Under the pieces are notes generated by a model. That model ran no database searches. It was not told the DNA's origin and was given only the letters and a program-made list of their open reading frames with translations. Position numbers and translations under genes: made by a program. Below are positions 52,722 through 62,893 of a DNA stretch of 64,000 nt, piece after piece. The stretch lies in NCBI RefSeq assembly GCF_937873765.1, contig NZ_CALMZC010000014.1, forward strand, positions 62,001 to 126,000. Direction: 5' to 3'. The stretch is from an uncultured Thiothrix sp. (GTDB lineage: Bacteria > Pseudomonadota > Gammaproteobacteria > Thiotrichales > Thiotrichaceae). The stretch's first letter is position 1. Each line of letters starts with the position of its first letter.

Positions 52722-53659
52722 CTAACTTGTTATTTGAAATTCAAATGCGACCACTCAATCAGTATTTTCGATTGACGAAATTTCCAGTACGTATTGGTCG
52801 CGCTTTAGATAATGATATTATCCTCTCGGATCCTACCATTTCGCCCTATCATTTAGAGATTGATCAACATGATACAGGGGTTTTGTTGTTTCGTAATTTA
52901 TCAAGAGAAAATGGTAGCCGTTTGAATGGCAAGCGTTTGCAATCAGCTAGCTTGACATTAACGCAACCAGTGAATCTAAAGTTAGGTAACCGGCGTATAC
53001 GTTTGCTAACTAACAGCATGCAAGTCGCACAAACTCGTGTTAATAACTGCCGTGGCTGGTCGCGAGTATTTTGTTGTTCGTTTTGTGCATTGAGTTTAGC
53101 TCTTATTACTATCTTAGCTTTCTTTTTTGAAGCCTATTTGCAAAGTATTTTTACCAAAGAACTGGTGTATTACTTAAGTAGTGTCATGCCCTATATTCTC
53201 GGTATGCTCGCCTTAGCTTTACTGATTGCGGGGATCAGTCGTTTAGCGAATCAGCGCTGGGAGTTTTTTCCAGCTTTAGGTTTAGTTGCTTTGTGTATGT
53301 TGGTGCCTCATTTGTTGGGTGAAGTGGGGCATGCACTGAATTATCTGTTTACCGCGAATTGGCCTTTGGATAGTTTATTATTGCTCAGTAATTTTTTGCT
53401 GATCCCCTTATTGTTTTACAGCTATATTCGTATGATACATCATGCAGAACACTGGTCAGCTTTTGGTGTAGCACTCTTGTTTAGTGCGCCGCTGTTAGTT
53501 TATCAGGCGATGGATTTAACTGATCAATGGACGCTAGGGCATGAGTTTACTGGGCAGGCAGAGTTTAATCGCAATCTGAGCGCTTGGGATTTACGCTTAA
53601 AGCCTACTTTAAATGTCGATGAGTATTTTGCTGCGATAGAAAAACAATTAGGCAGTTAA
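52709..53659 (+). CDS. FHA-domain membrane protein
   Basis: A 316-residue protein. Residues about 15-95 form a forkhead-associated domain (FPVRIGRALDNDIILSDPTISPYHLEI and ENGSRLNGKRL), a phosphothreonine reader. The rest contains about five hydrophobic spans. Overlap with the protease gene suggests a membrane complex. No kinase is present nearby. The 3' end overlaps rsmE tail to tail by four bases. Confidence 0.85.
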   Translation: MAELANLLFEIQMRPLNQYFRLTKFPVRIGRALDNDIILSDPTISPYHLEIDQHDTGVLLFRNLSRENGSRLNGKRLQSASLTLTQPVNLKLGNRRIRLLTNSMQVAQTRVNNCRGWSRVFCCSFCALSLALITILAFFFEAYLQSIFTKELVYYLSSVMPYILGMLALALLIAGISRLANQRWEFFPALGLVALCMLVPHLLGEVGHALNYLFTANWPLDSLLLLSNFLLIPLLFYSYIRMIHHAEHWSAFGVALLFSAPLLVYQAMDLTDQWTLGHEFTGQAEFNRNLSAWDLRLKPTLNVDEYFAAIEKQLGS

Positions 53660-54393
53660 ATCCCTAAATCACCGTGCAATAGTTGTAAAATCGCTAAGAC
53701 ACTGGTGCTGGCGGTTTCAGCGCGCAAAATACGCTTACCTAAAGCGATGCCTTGCATCTTTGCCGCTAAGCAAGCCTCGACTTCTTCAGTAGTGAAGCCA
53801 CCTTCTGGGCCGATGAGAACCGCCAAGTGATTAGTTCTAACAGTGACTTGGCTTAAATCCTGAGTGCTTTCCGGAGCTAATAGCAAATAAGTGGTGCTGT
53901 CACTCAACTCACTAAGGTATTGATCCAAAGTTTGTGGGGCATAGATTTTCGGAAGTCTTGTACGCCCTGATTGTTCACAAGCGCTAATCGTCACGGCTTG
54001 CCAATGCTGGAGTTTTTTTTCGATTTTTTCTTTATCAGTCCGCACCACACTGCGTTGGGTAATGAGGGGCTGGAACGCACTCATGCCTAATTCGACGGCT
54101 TTCTGTAAAGCAAAATCCATTTTGTCCGGTTTAACTAAGGCTTGAACTAAAGTCAGTGCTAATGAGGATTCACGTTCACTTGGGTCAAAGCTCTGGATCA
54201 GCACAGTTGCTGAGCGTTTATTAATCTCAGTGAGATTAGCCAAATACTCGCCACCTTCGCCATTAAATAGCAGCAGTGATTCGCCCACTTGTAAGCGCAA
54301 GACTTGAATCGCATGACGAAAAACCTCTTCAGGTAAGGTAAGCGACTGCTCGACAGTTAGTAGGCAGGGACAGTAAAAACGGGGAATACGCAT
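53656..54393 (-). CDS. rsmE: 16S rRNA (uracil-1498-N3)-methyltransferase
   Basis: A 245-residue SPOUT methyltransferase with N-terminal PUA-like domain (RIPRFYCPCL, LPEEVFRHAIQVLRLQVG) and the knot motifs LIGPEGGFTTEEVEA and LGKRILRAETAS. It methylates U1498 of 16S rRNA. ATG 54393 is chosen; the longer start at 54408 is a TTG. Confidence 0.95.
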   Translation of the reverse strand: MRIPRFYCPCLLTVEQSLTLPEEVFRHAIQVLRLQVGESLLLFNGEGGEYLANLTEINKRSATVLIQSFDPSERESSLALTLVQALVKPDKMDFALQKAVELGMSAFQPLITQRSVVRTDKEKIEKKLQHWQAVTISACEQSGRTRLPKIYAPQTLDQYLSELSDSTTYLLLAPESTQDLSQVTVRTNHLAVLIGPEGGFTTEEVEACLAAKMQGIALGKRILRAETASTSVLAILQLLHGDLGI

Positions 54394-54526
54394 CAGTTTA
54401 AGGCTCAAGCTTAATTGGGGCTGATCATACTCATTGCGGTAGCTTGACTCAAATGCTGGCTAAGGCTGGGAGTGCTGAAGTAGAGCTGGTATGCTTCTGC
54501 CTACTCAGTGCTTCTTGGATGCGAAG

Positions 54527-54910
54527 ATGAATTTAGAAAAAGTAGTATTTGGCTTCTTCATTGTGTTGGCCTTAACTTTGAACTTTGCTTTTTTTGTAGG
54601 TGATATGACTAATCCACTGTATCACAATACCTTTATTCTCTTTGCTGCCTTGATTGTTAGCATGATTACCACTGTGCTGAAATTTGGGGATAGTACCCAT
54701 ATGGGCGCCATTTTCTTTGCCACCAGTTTGGTTGCTGATATTCAGCTTTTAATCGCCGCAGTGATTTGGGGGTGGGCAGCCCATATTAGCCCTGATGGAG
54801 TCACTCCAGCCGCCATGGTGGCAGTGGTATCGATTTCTGGCGGAGCACTATTAGCTAATATTGTTTCAGTAGTGTTACTAGTGGCTGAAACTTTAAGTAT
54901 TCGTCGTTAA
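54527..54910 (+). CDS. DUF6394 family membrane protein
   Basis: A 127-residue protein with four hydrophobic spans (VVFGFFIVLALTLNFAFFVG, FILFAALIVSMITTVLKFG, and others). It is of the type seen directly before K+ channel genes, as here; ATG 54527 and its last base touch the channel ATG (TAATG). Possibly a channel-associated subunit. Function not established. Confidence 0.75.
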   Translation: MNLEKVVFGFFIVLALTLNFAFFVGDMTNPLYHNTFILFAALIVSMITTVLKFGDSTHMGAIFFATSLVADIQLLIAAVIWGWAAHISPDGVTPAAMVAVVSISGGALLANIVSVVLLVAETLSIRR

Positions 54911-56607
54911 TGTCTCGACCCAATATTTATTATATTTTGCTCAAGCGCTTGCGAGTGCCGTTGATCACGCTGATTCTGATCTATGCCGTTTCAATAGTGG
55001 GTTTTGTGCTAATTCCGGGGCGAGATAATGACGGCAATATATGGATGATGTCCTATTTCCATGCCTTTTATTTCGTCAGCTACATGGCATCCACTATTGG
55101 TTTTGGCGAAATTCCCTATGCTTTTACTGATGCGCAACGCATGTGGACGACCGTAACCATCTACGCTAGTGTGATTGGCTGGTTGTATAGCATAGGCTCG
55201 CTGTTATCGGTGATACAGGACCCAGCTATTTATCGTTTGCGCCGAGAATCTAAATTTCGTAGCCAAGTTAAGTTATTACGTGAACCTTTCTATCTGGTAT
55301 GTGGTTATGGGGATACGGGTGCTCGCTTGGTACAAGCCTTAGGGCAGGAGGGGGTACGTACCGTTGTTCTGGATAAAGATGAAAATCGCATCAATGAACT
55401 TCAGATGCGTGACATATTAGGACGTCCTTTAGGTTTAGCTGCCGATGCTTCTAAGCCAGTGATATTAGAAGAAGCCGGTGTACTCAATATTTATTGCAAG
55501 GGGGTGATTGCCCTCACGGATTCGGATCAAGCCAATTTACTGATTGCCTTAAGTACCGAATTGTTTAAACCCCATTTACGCTTGATTGCACGCGCTGAAA
55601 GCCCCGAATTTATAAATTCAATTAGTTCCTTTGGGGATAATGAAGTCATTAGTCCTTTTGAGGTGTTTGCTGAGCGCTTAGAAATGCTAATGACTAAGCC
55701 GAGCCATTATTGGTTGAATGAATGGCTCACTGGGATTCCCAATCAGCCCCTACAGGATTCTGCGTTCCCTAAACGAGGTGCATGGGTGCTGATTGGTTAT
55801 GGGCGCTTTGGACAAGCGGTGTATCGGCGTCTGCATGCTGCAGGAATTCCAGTACAAGTAATCGACCCAAAAACGGATGCAGAAGATTTACCGGAGCAGA
55901 GCATCATTGGTTTGCAAGCAAACATGAAGTCGCTGCAATTAGCGAACATCGACTCTGCAGTAGGAATTATTGCTGCCACCAGTGATGATGCGATCAATCT
56001 TTCGGTATTGATGACCGCACGCGAACTCAACGCTAAATTGTTTATGGTAGCACGGCAAAATCAGCAGGATAATAATCTTATTTTTGAACGTGCTCACTTT
56101 CACTTAACTATGAATCGCGGTGATGTGATAGCACACCAAGTATTCACCTTATTAAGAACACCTATGACTCGAGATTTCCTGCGTCTAGCGCAACAGGAAG
56201 ATAAAGTTTGGGTGGATCAGCTCCTGAGCCGAATTATTGGTATCACGCAAGATAAACTACCTTATTTGTGGGAAACTAAGATTACGCCGCGTTATTCGCC
56301 TGCTTTATATAGTGCCTGTGTAGCAGGTCACCGCGTATCCCTTAAGTATGTGATTGCACACCCTGAACAGCGCGAGCACACTTTACCGATTATTCCGCTG
56401 TTATTAAAACGTGTTGATACTTTTTTATTACTACCGGATGAGGAAGCTTTGCTACAAGCGGGTGATCGCATCCTCATGTGTGCACCTTATCAAGCTTATA
56501 AGCAGATACAATGGGCGACACAGAATCAAAAAGCATTGCACTATTTGCTGACAGGTGAGGAGTGGGTCAGTAGCACGCTATTAAGGCGTCTTTTGCCCAA
56601 TAGCTGA
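54910..56607 (+). CDS. Potassium-channel-like protein with two TrkA-N/RCK domains
   Basis: A 565-residue protein. The N-terminal ~120 residues contain two spans and a pore with selectivity filter TIGFGE. Two Rossmann-type RCK domains follow, at VCGYGDTGARLVQALG (about residues 130-280) and LIGYGRFGQAVYRRL (about 297-420), with a C-terminal TrkA-C-like part. It regulates K+ flux in response to nucleotide or ligand binding. ATG 54910 is coupled to the upstream DUF6394 stop. Confidence 0.87.
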   Translation: MSRPNIYYILLKRLRVPLITLILIYAVSIVGFVLIPGRDNDGNIWMMSYFHAFYFVSYMASTIGFGEIPYAFTDAQRMWTTVTIYASVIGWLYSIGSLLSVIQDPAIYRLRRESKFRSQVKLLREPFYLVCGYGDTGARLVQALGQEGVRTVVLDKDENRINELQMRDILGRPLGLAADASKPVILEEAGVLNIYCKGVIALTDSDQANLLIALSTELFKPHLRLIARAESPEFINSISSFGDNEVISPFEVFAERLEMLMTKPSHYWLNEWLTGIPNQPLQDSAFPKRGAWVLIGYGRFGQAVYRRLHAAGIPVQVIDPKTDAEDLPEQSIIGLQANMKSLQLANIDSAVGIIAATSDDAINLSVLMTARELNAKLFMVARQNQQDNNLIFERAHFHLTMNRGDVIAHQVFTLLRTPMTRDFLRLAQQEDKVWVDQLLSRIIGITQDKLPYLWETKITPRYSPALYSACVAGHRVSLKYVIAHPEQREHTLPIIPLLLKRVDTFLLLPDEEALLQAGDRILMCAPYQAYKQIQWATQNQKALHYLLTGEEWVSSTLLRRLLPNS

Positions 56608-56645
56608 TATCTAAAGGATCTTAATAAGCAGTAGGGAGCATCTTC

Positions 56646-57926
56646 ATGTTTAAGTCTTTTTTCCCGAACCCCAAATTGTTTTTTTGGAGCTTTGCGCTGT
56701 GGTCGCTGGTTTGCGTACTCACTTGGTTTTTTTGGGGGGAGTCCTTAGGCCAACATTTAAGTTTTGGCGGCTTATTTGGTTATGATTATGTACCGCCTCT
56801 TCCACCTGCTGAGGGAGCTGCTGCCGCTGAACCATCCGTCAATCCGGGGGCTGATTTTTGGTTTTATCAATACATGTTCTATTGCTACGCACTCTTTGTC
56901 GGTGTTTGGCTATATATCTCGCCACATAAATGGGCGCGCTGGTCGGTCTTAGGCATGGCTTTAATCGTGTTTGTGACTTGGTTCCAAGTGCACTTGGATG
57001 TGATGATTAATGATTGGTTTGGTGGTTTTTATGATTCTATCCAACAAGCTCTAGGTAAACCGAATAGCATTACTGCCGAAGATTATTATGGGCAATTACT
57101 AACCTTTGGCCAGATTGCCTTGATTGCAGTAACTTTGTCGGTGTTTACGCGGTTTTTTGTGAGTCATTGGATTTTTCGCTGGCGGACAGCCATGAATGAT
57201 TATTATACCGGCATGTGGTCGCGAGTACGGCATATCGAGGGGGCTTCTCAGCGTGTGCAAGAAGATACCATGCGCTTTTCAAGCATCATGGAAAGCTTAG
57301 GAGTTAGCTTGATCGATTCGGTAATGACTTTGATCGCTTTCTTGCCGATTTTATGGGCGTTGTCTGTTCATGTAAAAGCTTTGCCAGTGGTGGGTGAAAT
57401 TGCCCATGCTTTGGTTTGGGTTGCTTTGATTTGGTCAATTTTTGGAACTGGTTTGTTAGCCTTAGTAGGGATCCGTTTGCCTGGTTTAGAGTTTAAAAAC
57501 CAGCGTGTGGAGGCAGCCTATCGTAAAGAGCTAGTCTATGGGGAGGATAATATTAATCGTGCTAGCCCACCCGTTATTAAGGATTTATTTATTGATGTGC
57601 GCAAAAACTATTTTCGCCTATATTTCAACTATTTATATTTCAATGTAGCACGTTATAGTTATTTACAAGTGGGCGTACTCGTTCCTTATATCGCACTTGG
57701 CCCCACCATTATTGCTGGTGGTTTCACTTTAGGGGTGATGCAGCAAATCTTGCGTGCATTTGGACGGGTACAGGATTCTTTCCAATATTTGGTGAACTCG
57801 TGGACAACCATTGTTGAATTGTTGTCGATCTATAAGCGTTTAAAAGCTTTTGAATTAGCCATTGCTAATCAGCCACTGCCCAGTATCGAACAAGTTCCAG
57901 AGCAGAAGCTCCTAGACTCTCACTAG
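56646..57926 (+). CDS. sbmA: SbmA/BacA-family peptide transporter
   Basis: A 426-residue proton-driven transporter homologous to SbmA: FWGESLGQHLSFG, WFYQYMFYCYALFVGVWLYISPH, WRTAMNDYYTGMWSRVRHIEGASQRVQEDTMRF and LLSIYKRLKAFE. It lacks ATPase motifs, as expected. Such proteins import antimicrobial peptides and related oligopeptides. The gene is 38 bases after the channel gene. Confidence 0.95.
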   Translation: MFKSFFPNPKLFFWSFALWSLVCVLTWFFWGESLGQHLSFGGLFGYDYVPPLPPAEGAAAAEPSVNPGADFWFYQYMFYCYALFVGVWLYISPHKWARWSVLGMALIVFVTWFQVHLDVMINDWFGGFYDSIQQALGKPNSITAEDYYGQLLTFGQIALIAVTLSVFTRFFVSHWIFRWRTAMNDYYTGMWSRVRHIEGASQRVQEDTMRFSSIMESLGVSLIDSVMTLIAFLPILWALSVHVKALPVVGEIAHALVWVALIWSIFGTGLLALVGIRLPGLEFKNQRVEAAYRKELVYGEDNINRASPPVIKDLFIDVRKNYFRLYFNYLYFNVARYSYLQVGVLVPYIALGPTIIAGGFTLGVMQQILRAFGRVQDSFQYLVNSWTTIVELLSIYKRLKAFELAIANQPLPSIEQVPEQKLLDSH

Positions 57927-58275
57927 ATAGCTCCTTGAGCGTTTAATCATATTTTGGTTCTTGCTCAGTAAGTCTGAGCAAGAGCTAAAAAAATATCAGC
58001 CTTGCCAAATCCTTGTAGTTGCTAAGTGTTCAGTACTGAGCTAATGGATGTCTAAACGTATGGGTTTGCTTGTCCTAGGCAGTGAAGACGAGAAAACGAA
58101 ATTTGTAAAGTACCCAATTAGATAATTTTGCAGAGTGCATACATATATTTCTTATGGGGTAGTCTTTTGGTCATTCCTTCTATATAGTTCTGCTGCAGTA
58201 CACAAAATCCGAGCTAAGGTGAGTGTTGCTCAATAATTAAGCAGTACAAAGCTGGAAAGTTGTCAGGAGTCAGCA
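57927..58275 (+). other. Intergenic region upstream of the nuo operon
   Basis: 349 bases without a gene. A 12-bp hairpin (57957-57985, core TTGCTCAG / CTGAGCAA) follows sbmA; it is followed by an A-run rather than T, so it is not a clear plus-strand terminator. The downstream part is AT-rich and should contain the nuo promoter, which I could not place. AGGAG lies before nuoA. Confidence 0.5.
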
Positions 58276-58632
58276 ATGTTGCAGGCCTATTTGCCAGTAT
58301 TTATATTTCTTGCGGTCGGCATTGGCCTTGCCGTCGTGCTTCTGTCGCTTGGTTTATTAGTGGGGCCGCGTCGCCCTGATCCGGCGAAAGACTCTCCTTT
58401 TGAATGCGGTTTTGAAGCATTTGAAGATGCGCGGATCCGCTTCGATATCCGTTATTACTTAGTTGCTATCCTCTTCATTATCTTTGACTTGGAAATTGCC
58501 TATCTCTTTTCTTGGGCTATTGTGCTCGATAAAATAGGGGCGGCAGGTTTGATCGCTATGTGTGTCTTCTTAGGTATTCTAGGGATTGGCTTCGTTTATG
58601 AGTGGAAAAAGGGAGCAATGGAGTGGGAATAG
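58276..58632 (+). CDS. nuoA: NADH-quinone oxidoreductase subunit A
   Basis: A 118-residue membrane subunit with three spans. [18 protein letters not shown] carries the loop Cys next to the quinone path, and [26 protein letters not shown] is the family core. First gene of the complex I operon, preceded by AGGAG. Confidence 0.97.
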   Translation: MLQAYLPVFIFLAVGIGLAVVLLSLGLLVGPRRPDPAKDSPFECGFEAFEDARIRFDIRYYLVAILFIIFDLEIAYLFSWAIVLDKIGAAGLIAMCVFLGILGIGFVYEWKKGAMEWE

Positions 58633-59108
58633 AAGGTATCCTTGATAAGGGCTTCGTGACTACGACCGCTGATAAACTCATTAATTGGGCGCGCACTGGC
58701 TCTATGTGGCCTGTGACCTTTGGTTTAGCTTGTTGTGCAGTGGAAATGATGCAAGCTGGTGGTGATCGTTATGATCTTGACCGCTTTGGGATTATCTTCC
58801 GTCCGAGTCCTCGTCAATCCGATGTGATGATTGTTGCGGGTACACTGACCAATAAAATGGCTCCTGCATTACGCAAAGTTTATGACCAGATGGCTGAGCC
58901 ACGTTGGGTGATCTCGATGGGATCCTGTGCAAATGGTGGCGGCTATTATCATGATTCGTATGCAGTCATGCGCGGTTGTGATCGGGTATTGCCAGTTGAT
59001 ATTTATGTGCCCGGTTGCCCACCCACGGCCGAAGCTTTGATTTATGGTATTTTGCAATTGCAGAATAAGATCCGGCGCACCAGTACGATTGCACGGCAGC
59101 TATCATGA
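58623..59108 (+). CDS. nuoB: NADH-quinone oxidoreductase subunit B
   Basis: A 161-residue [4Fe-4S] (N2) subunit. Cluster ligands are in [21 protein letters not shown] and [11 protein letters not shown]. The start is most likely the GTG at 58623, inside the nuoA end and with AAGGGAG upstream. Confidence 0.96.
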   Translation: MGIEGILDKGFVTTTADKLINWARTGSMWPVTFGLACCAVEMMQAGGDRYDLDRFGIIFRPSPRQSDVMIVAGTLTNKMAPALRKVYDQMAEPRWVISMGSCANGGGYYHDSYAVMRGCDRVLPVDIYVPGCPPTAEALIYGILQLQNKIRRTSTIARQLS

Positions 59109-59827
59109 GTTCAAAAATCGAAGAGCTACAAGTTTATTTAAATACGCATCTAGCGGGTAAGTTTACTTCTAGTGTTTTAGCCTTGGGCGAGCTGACTTTA
59201 GAAATTCCAGTGCGTAGTTGGTTAGATGTGTGCAATTTTCTGCGTCATGATGAGCAGACTCAATTTGAGCAATTGTCAGATCTTTGCGGTGTGGATTATA
59301 TCGCTTACGGCCAAGCCGAATGGGATACGCAGGCTAGCTCTACTGGCTTTAGCCGTGCAGTACAAGTAGCTGATGTCGATCTTTTTGATTTTGATCAAGT
59401 CAAGCTTAAAGATGAGCCGAGTGAAGCCGAAGCTGGCAAACGTTTTGCGGTCGTGCTGCATCTCTTATCGATTAAACGCAATATGCGGATTCGCTTGCGT
59501 ACTTTCTGCGAGGATAGTGCCTATCCGGTGGTGCCGTCCGTAGTGCGCATTTGGAATTCTGCTAATTGGTATGAGCGTGAAGCTTTCGATTTGTTTGGGA
59601 TTATGTTCAACCATCATCCAGATTTGCGCCGTATTTTGACAGATTATGGCTTCATTGGTCATCCTTTACGTAAAGATTTCCCTTTGGCTGGACAAGTTGA
59701 AATGCGTTATGACCCACTGCAAAAGCGGGTGATTTATGAGCCAGTTTCTATTGTTACTCAGCCTAACGTGCCACGAGTTATTCGCCAAGATCAGCCTTCT
59801 ATTGCTTCGCAGGAGCGCGATAACTAA
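59105..59827 (+). CDS. nuoC: NADH-quinone oxidoreductase subunit C
   Basis: A 240-residue peripheral subunit with [41 protein letters not shown]. It is separate from nuoD, unlike the fused nuoCD of enterobacteria. ATGA overlap with nuoB. Confidence 0.96.
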   Translation: MSSKIEELQVYLNTHLAGKFTSSVLALGELTLEIPVRSWLDVCNFLRHDEQTQFEQLSDLCGVDYIAYGQAEWDTQASSTGFSRAVQVADVDLFDFDQVKLKDEPSEAEAGKRFAVVLHLLSIKRNMRIRLRTFCEDSAYPVVPSVVRIWNSANWYEREAFDLFGIMFNHHPDLRRILTDYGFIGHPLRKDFPLAGQVEMRYDPLQKRVIYEPVSIVTQPNVPRVIRQDQPSIASQERDN

Positions 59828-61080
59828 TGCCAGAGATTCGTAACTTTACACTGAACTTCGGTCCGGCTCATCCAGCTGCGCATGGTGTACTGCGTCTAGT
59901 TTTAGAGATGGACGGGGAGATGATTGTGCGGGCTGATCCACATATCGGTCTCTTACATCGCGGCACTGAAAAACTCGTTGAAAGTAAACCGTATAATCAA
60001 AGCATTGGCTACATGGATCGTTTGGACTATGTATCCATGATGTGCAATGAGCATGGCTATGTACTCGCGATTGAAAAGCTTTTAGGTATTGAAGTGCCAA
60101 TTCGTGCACAGTATATCCGCACGATGTTTGATGAAATTACCCGTATTCTCAATCACTTGCTTTGGATTGCAGGTCATAGCCTCGATGTAGGCGCGATGAC
60201 GATGTTTCTGTATGCATTCCGTGAGCGCGAGGATTTGATGGATGCTTACGAGGCGGTATCCGGTGCACGTTTACATGCCACTTACTATCGTCCTGGTGGT
60301 GTGAACCGTGATTTGCCCGATAGCATGCCGCAGTATGAAAAAACGCGTTGGCGCGATGAGGCTGAAGTCAAACGCCAAAACGCCAACCGCCAAGGCAGCT
60401 TACTGGATTTCCTTGAGGATTTTACGAATCGGTTTCCAAGTAAGGTGGATGAATATGAAACCCTGCTGACTGATAATCGGATTTGGAAGCAGCGTTTAGT
60501 CGGTGTCGGTGTGGTGTCTCCAGAACGTGCTCTGCAAATGGGTTTTACCGGGCCGATGTTACGAGGTTCTGGAATTGAATGGGATTTACGTAAAAAACAA
60601 CCTTATGCCGCTTATTCGCAAGTTGATTTTGATATTCCAGTCGGTACAAACGGTGATTCTTATGACCGTTATCTAGTGCGGATTGAGGAGTTTCGTCAGT
60701 CGAATCGGATTATTAAGCAGTGTATTGATTGGCTACGTCATCATCCAGGCCCTGTTCGTTCAGGTAATCATAAAGTTACCCCTCCTAAGCGTGCAGATAT
60801 GAAGCACGATATGGAGGCTTTAATCCATCACTTTAAACTGATGACTGAAGGTTATTGTTTGCCTGCAGGTGAAGCTTATGCTGCGATTGAGCACCCTAAA
60901 GGTGAGTTTGCTTGTTACTTAATTTCAGATGGGGCGAATAAGCCCTATCGTTTAAAGATTCGCGCGCCCGGTTTTGCGCATTTGTCGGGGATGAATGAAA
61001 TGGCGCGTGGACATATGTTGTCGGATGTTGTGGCGATTATTGGTTCCCAAGATATCGTCTTCGGGGAGGTAGACCGTTAA
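59827..61080 (+). CDS. nuoD: NADH-quinone oxidoreductase subunit D
   Basis: A 417-residue quinone-site subunit: [35 protein letters not shown] and [30 protein letters not shown] overlap with nuoC. Confidence 0.97.
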   Translation: MPEIRNFTLNFGPAHPAAHGVLRLVLEMDGEMIVRADPHIGLLHRGTEKLVESKPYNQSIGYMDRLDYVSMMCNEHGYVLAIEKLLGIEVPIRAQYIRTMFDEITRILNHLLWIAGHSLDVGAMTMFLYAFREREDLMDAYEAVSGARLHATYYRPGGVNRDLPDSMPQYEKTRWRDEAEVKRQNANRQGSLLDFLEDFTNRFPSKVDEYETLLTDNRIWKQRLVGVGVVSPERALQMGFTGPMLRGSGIEWDLRKKQPYAAYSQVDFDIPVGTNGDSYDRYLVRIEEFRQSNRIIKQCIDWLRHHPGPVRSGNHKVTPPKRADMKHDMEALIHHFKLMTEGYCLPAGEAYAAIEHPKGEFACYLISDGANKPYRLKIRAPGFAHLSGMNEMARGHMLSDVVAIIGSQDIVFGEVDR

Positions 61081-61592
61081 TGACGGCTGCAGATACTTCA
61101 GATAAAGCGGTGGTTTTATCTGCTCATGAGCGGGATGAAATTGATAGCTGGTTAGCACGTTATCCAGCTGATCAACGCCAATCGGCACTGTTAGGTGCAC
61201 TGCGTGCAGTGATGCATGAAGATCATTATTTATCAGTGCCCAAAATGGACGCAGTGGCTACTTATCTAGGTTTGCCACCGATTGCTGTCTATGAAGTGGC
61301 GAGTTTCTACTCGATGTTTGAGACGGATGAACGTGCTGCTGCTCGCCATAGTATTTCGGTTTGCACTAATATCTCCTGCATGTTGAGCGGGGCGGATGAC
61401 ATTCTGGCTCATATCGAGAAAAAGCTTGGTGTACGCTTAGGTGAATCTACACCCGATCACAAATTTTATCTCAAACGTGAAGAAGAGTGCTTAGCGGCTT
61501 GCTGTGGTGCGCCGATGATGCAAGTCAATCACGTTTACTACACGGAGCTGACGCCTGAAAAAGTCGATAGCATCCTTGATGGATTGGAGTAA
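61080..61592 (+). CDS. nuoE: NADH-quinone oxidoreductase subunit E
   Basis: A 170-residue [2Fe-2S] (N1a) subunit with cluster Cys in CTNISCM and [19 protein letters not shown] overlap with nuoD. Confidence 0.96.
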   Translation: MTAADTSDKAVVLSAHERDEIDSWLARYPADQRQSALLGALRAVMHEDHYLSVPKMDAVATYLGLPPIAVYEVASFYSMFETDERAAARHSISVCTNISCMLSGADDILAHIEKKLGVRLGESTPDHKFYLKREEECLAACCGAPMMQVNHVYYTELTPEKVDSILDGLE

Positions 61593-61594
61593 GC

Positions 61595-62893
61595 ATGGCC
61601 AATCAAGTTTGTTTTAGTACCCGTCAGTTTGGCGACCAATCGCATACTTATGAAAATTACCTAAAGATTGGTGGCTATGAGTCTTGGAAAAAGATTCTTG
61701 CTAATAAAACACCACAGACTGAAGTGATTGATGAGATCAAAAAATCGGGCTTACGTGGGCGCGGTGGTGCGGGCTTTCCGACAGGGATGAAGTGGAGTTT
61801 TATGCCACGCACTATGCCGGGACAAAAGTATTTAGTTTGTAATGGTGATGAATCTGAGCCGGGTACTTGTAAAGACCGCGATATTCTACGTTTCAATCCG
61901 CATGCTTTAGTGGAGGGGATGGCGATTGGCGCTTACTGCATTGGTGCGACGGTTGCCTATAACTATATGCGCGGTGAGTTTATGGATGAGCCTTTCCTGC
62001 GCTTTGAGCAAGCGGTGCGCGAAGCTTATGCAGCCGGTTTACTCGGTAAAAATATTCTTGGTAGCGGCATTGATGTTGATATTTATGGGTCACTCGGTGC
62101 AGGTGCTTATATCTGTGGTGAAGAAACAGCCTTACTGGAGTCTTTAGAAGGTAAGAAAGGTCAGCCACGTTTTAAGCCACCTTTCCCAGCGAGTTTTGGT
62201 CTATACGGTCGCCCGACCACGATTAATAATGTCGAAACTTTATCCTCTGTACCAACTATTCTGCGGAATGGTGGTGATTGGTTTGCCAGTTTAGGGGTAA
62301 AGAATGCGGGTGGTGAAAAGCTGTTCTCTGTTTCCGGTCATGTGAATCGACCTGGTAACTACGAGATTGGTTTAGGTACACCTTTCCGTGAGCTTTTAGA
62401 GATGGCGGGTGGTGTGCGTAAAGGCCATCAGCTCAAAGCCGTTATTCCGGGTGGTTCTTCAGTGCCGGTTGTGCCTGCAGAAATTATGTTAGAGCTGAAT
62501 ATGGACTATGACTCGATCTCTAAAGGGGGATCGATGTTAGGTTCAGGCGCTGTGATTGTGATGGATGAGACCACCGATATGGTGAAGGTTTTGCAGCGTT
62601 TGTCACGCTTTTATCATTTTGAGTCCTGTGGTCAGTGTACACCCTGTCGTGAAGGGACGGGTTGGCTGTACCGGATGCTCACCCGCATGATCGAAGGTAA
62701 AGGCACGATGGCGGATATTGAGCGCCTTGAAGCGGTGTCGCATAAGATTGAAGGCCGTACTATCTGTGCTTTAGGAGATGCGGCTGCCATGCCAGTTTGG
62801 AGTTTTATTAAGCATTTCCGCCCAGAGTTTGAGCACTACGTGCAATATGGCCGTAGTAGGATGGATGCTCCTGCGATGAAGGGGGCAGCATGA
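61595..62893 (+). CDS. nuoF: NADH-quinone oxidoreductase subunit F
   Basis: A 432-residue NADH/FMN-binding subunit: [48 protein letters not shown] and the N3 cluster ligands in [12 protein letters not shown]. Starts two bases after nuoE. Confidence 0.97.
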   Translation: MANQVCFSTRQFGDQSHTYENYLKIGGYESWKKILANKTPQTEVIDEIKKSGLRGRGGAGFPTGMKWSFMPRTMPGQKYLVCNGDESEPGTCKDRDILRFNPHALVEGMAIGAYCIGATVAYNYMRGEFMDEPFLRFEQAVREAYAAGLLGKNILGSGIDVDIYGSLGAGAYICGEETALLESLEGKKGQPRFKPPFPASFGLYGRPTTINNVETLSSVPTILRNGGDWFASLGVKNAGGEKLFSVSGHVNRPGNYEIGLGTPFRELLEMAGGVRKGHQLKAVIPGGSSVPVVPAEIMLELNMDYDSISKGGSMLGSGAVIVMDETTDMVKVLQRLSRFYHFESCGQCTPCREGTGWLYRMLTRMIEGKGTMADIERLEAVSHKIEGRTICALGDAAAMPVWSFIKHFRPEFEHYVQYGRSRMDAPAMKGAA

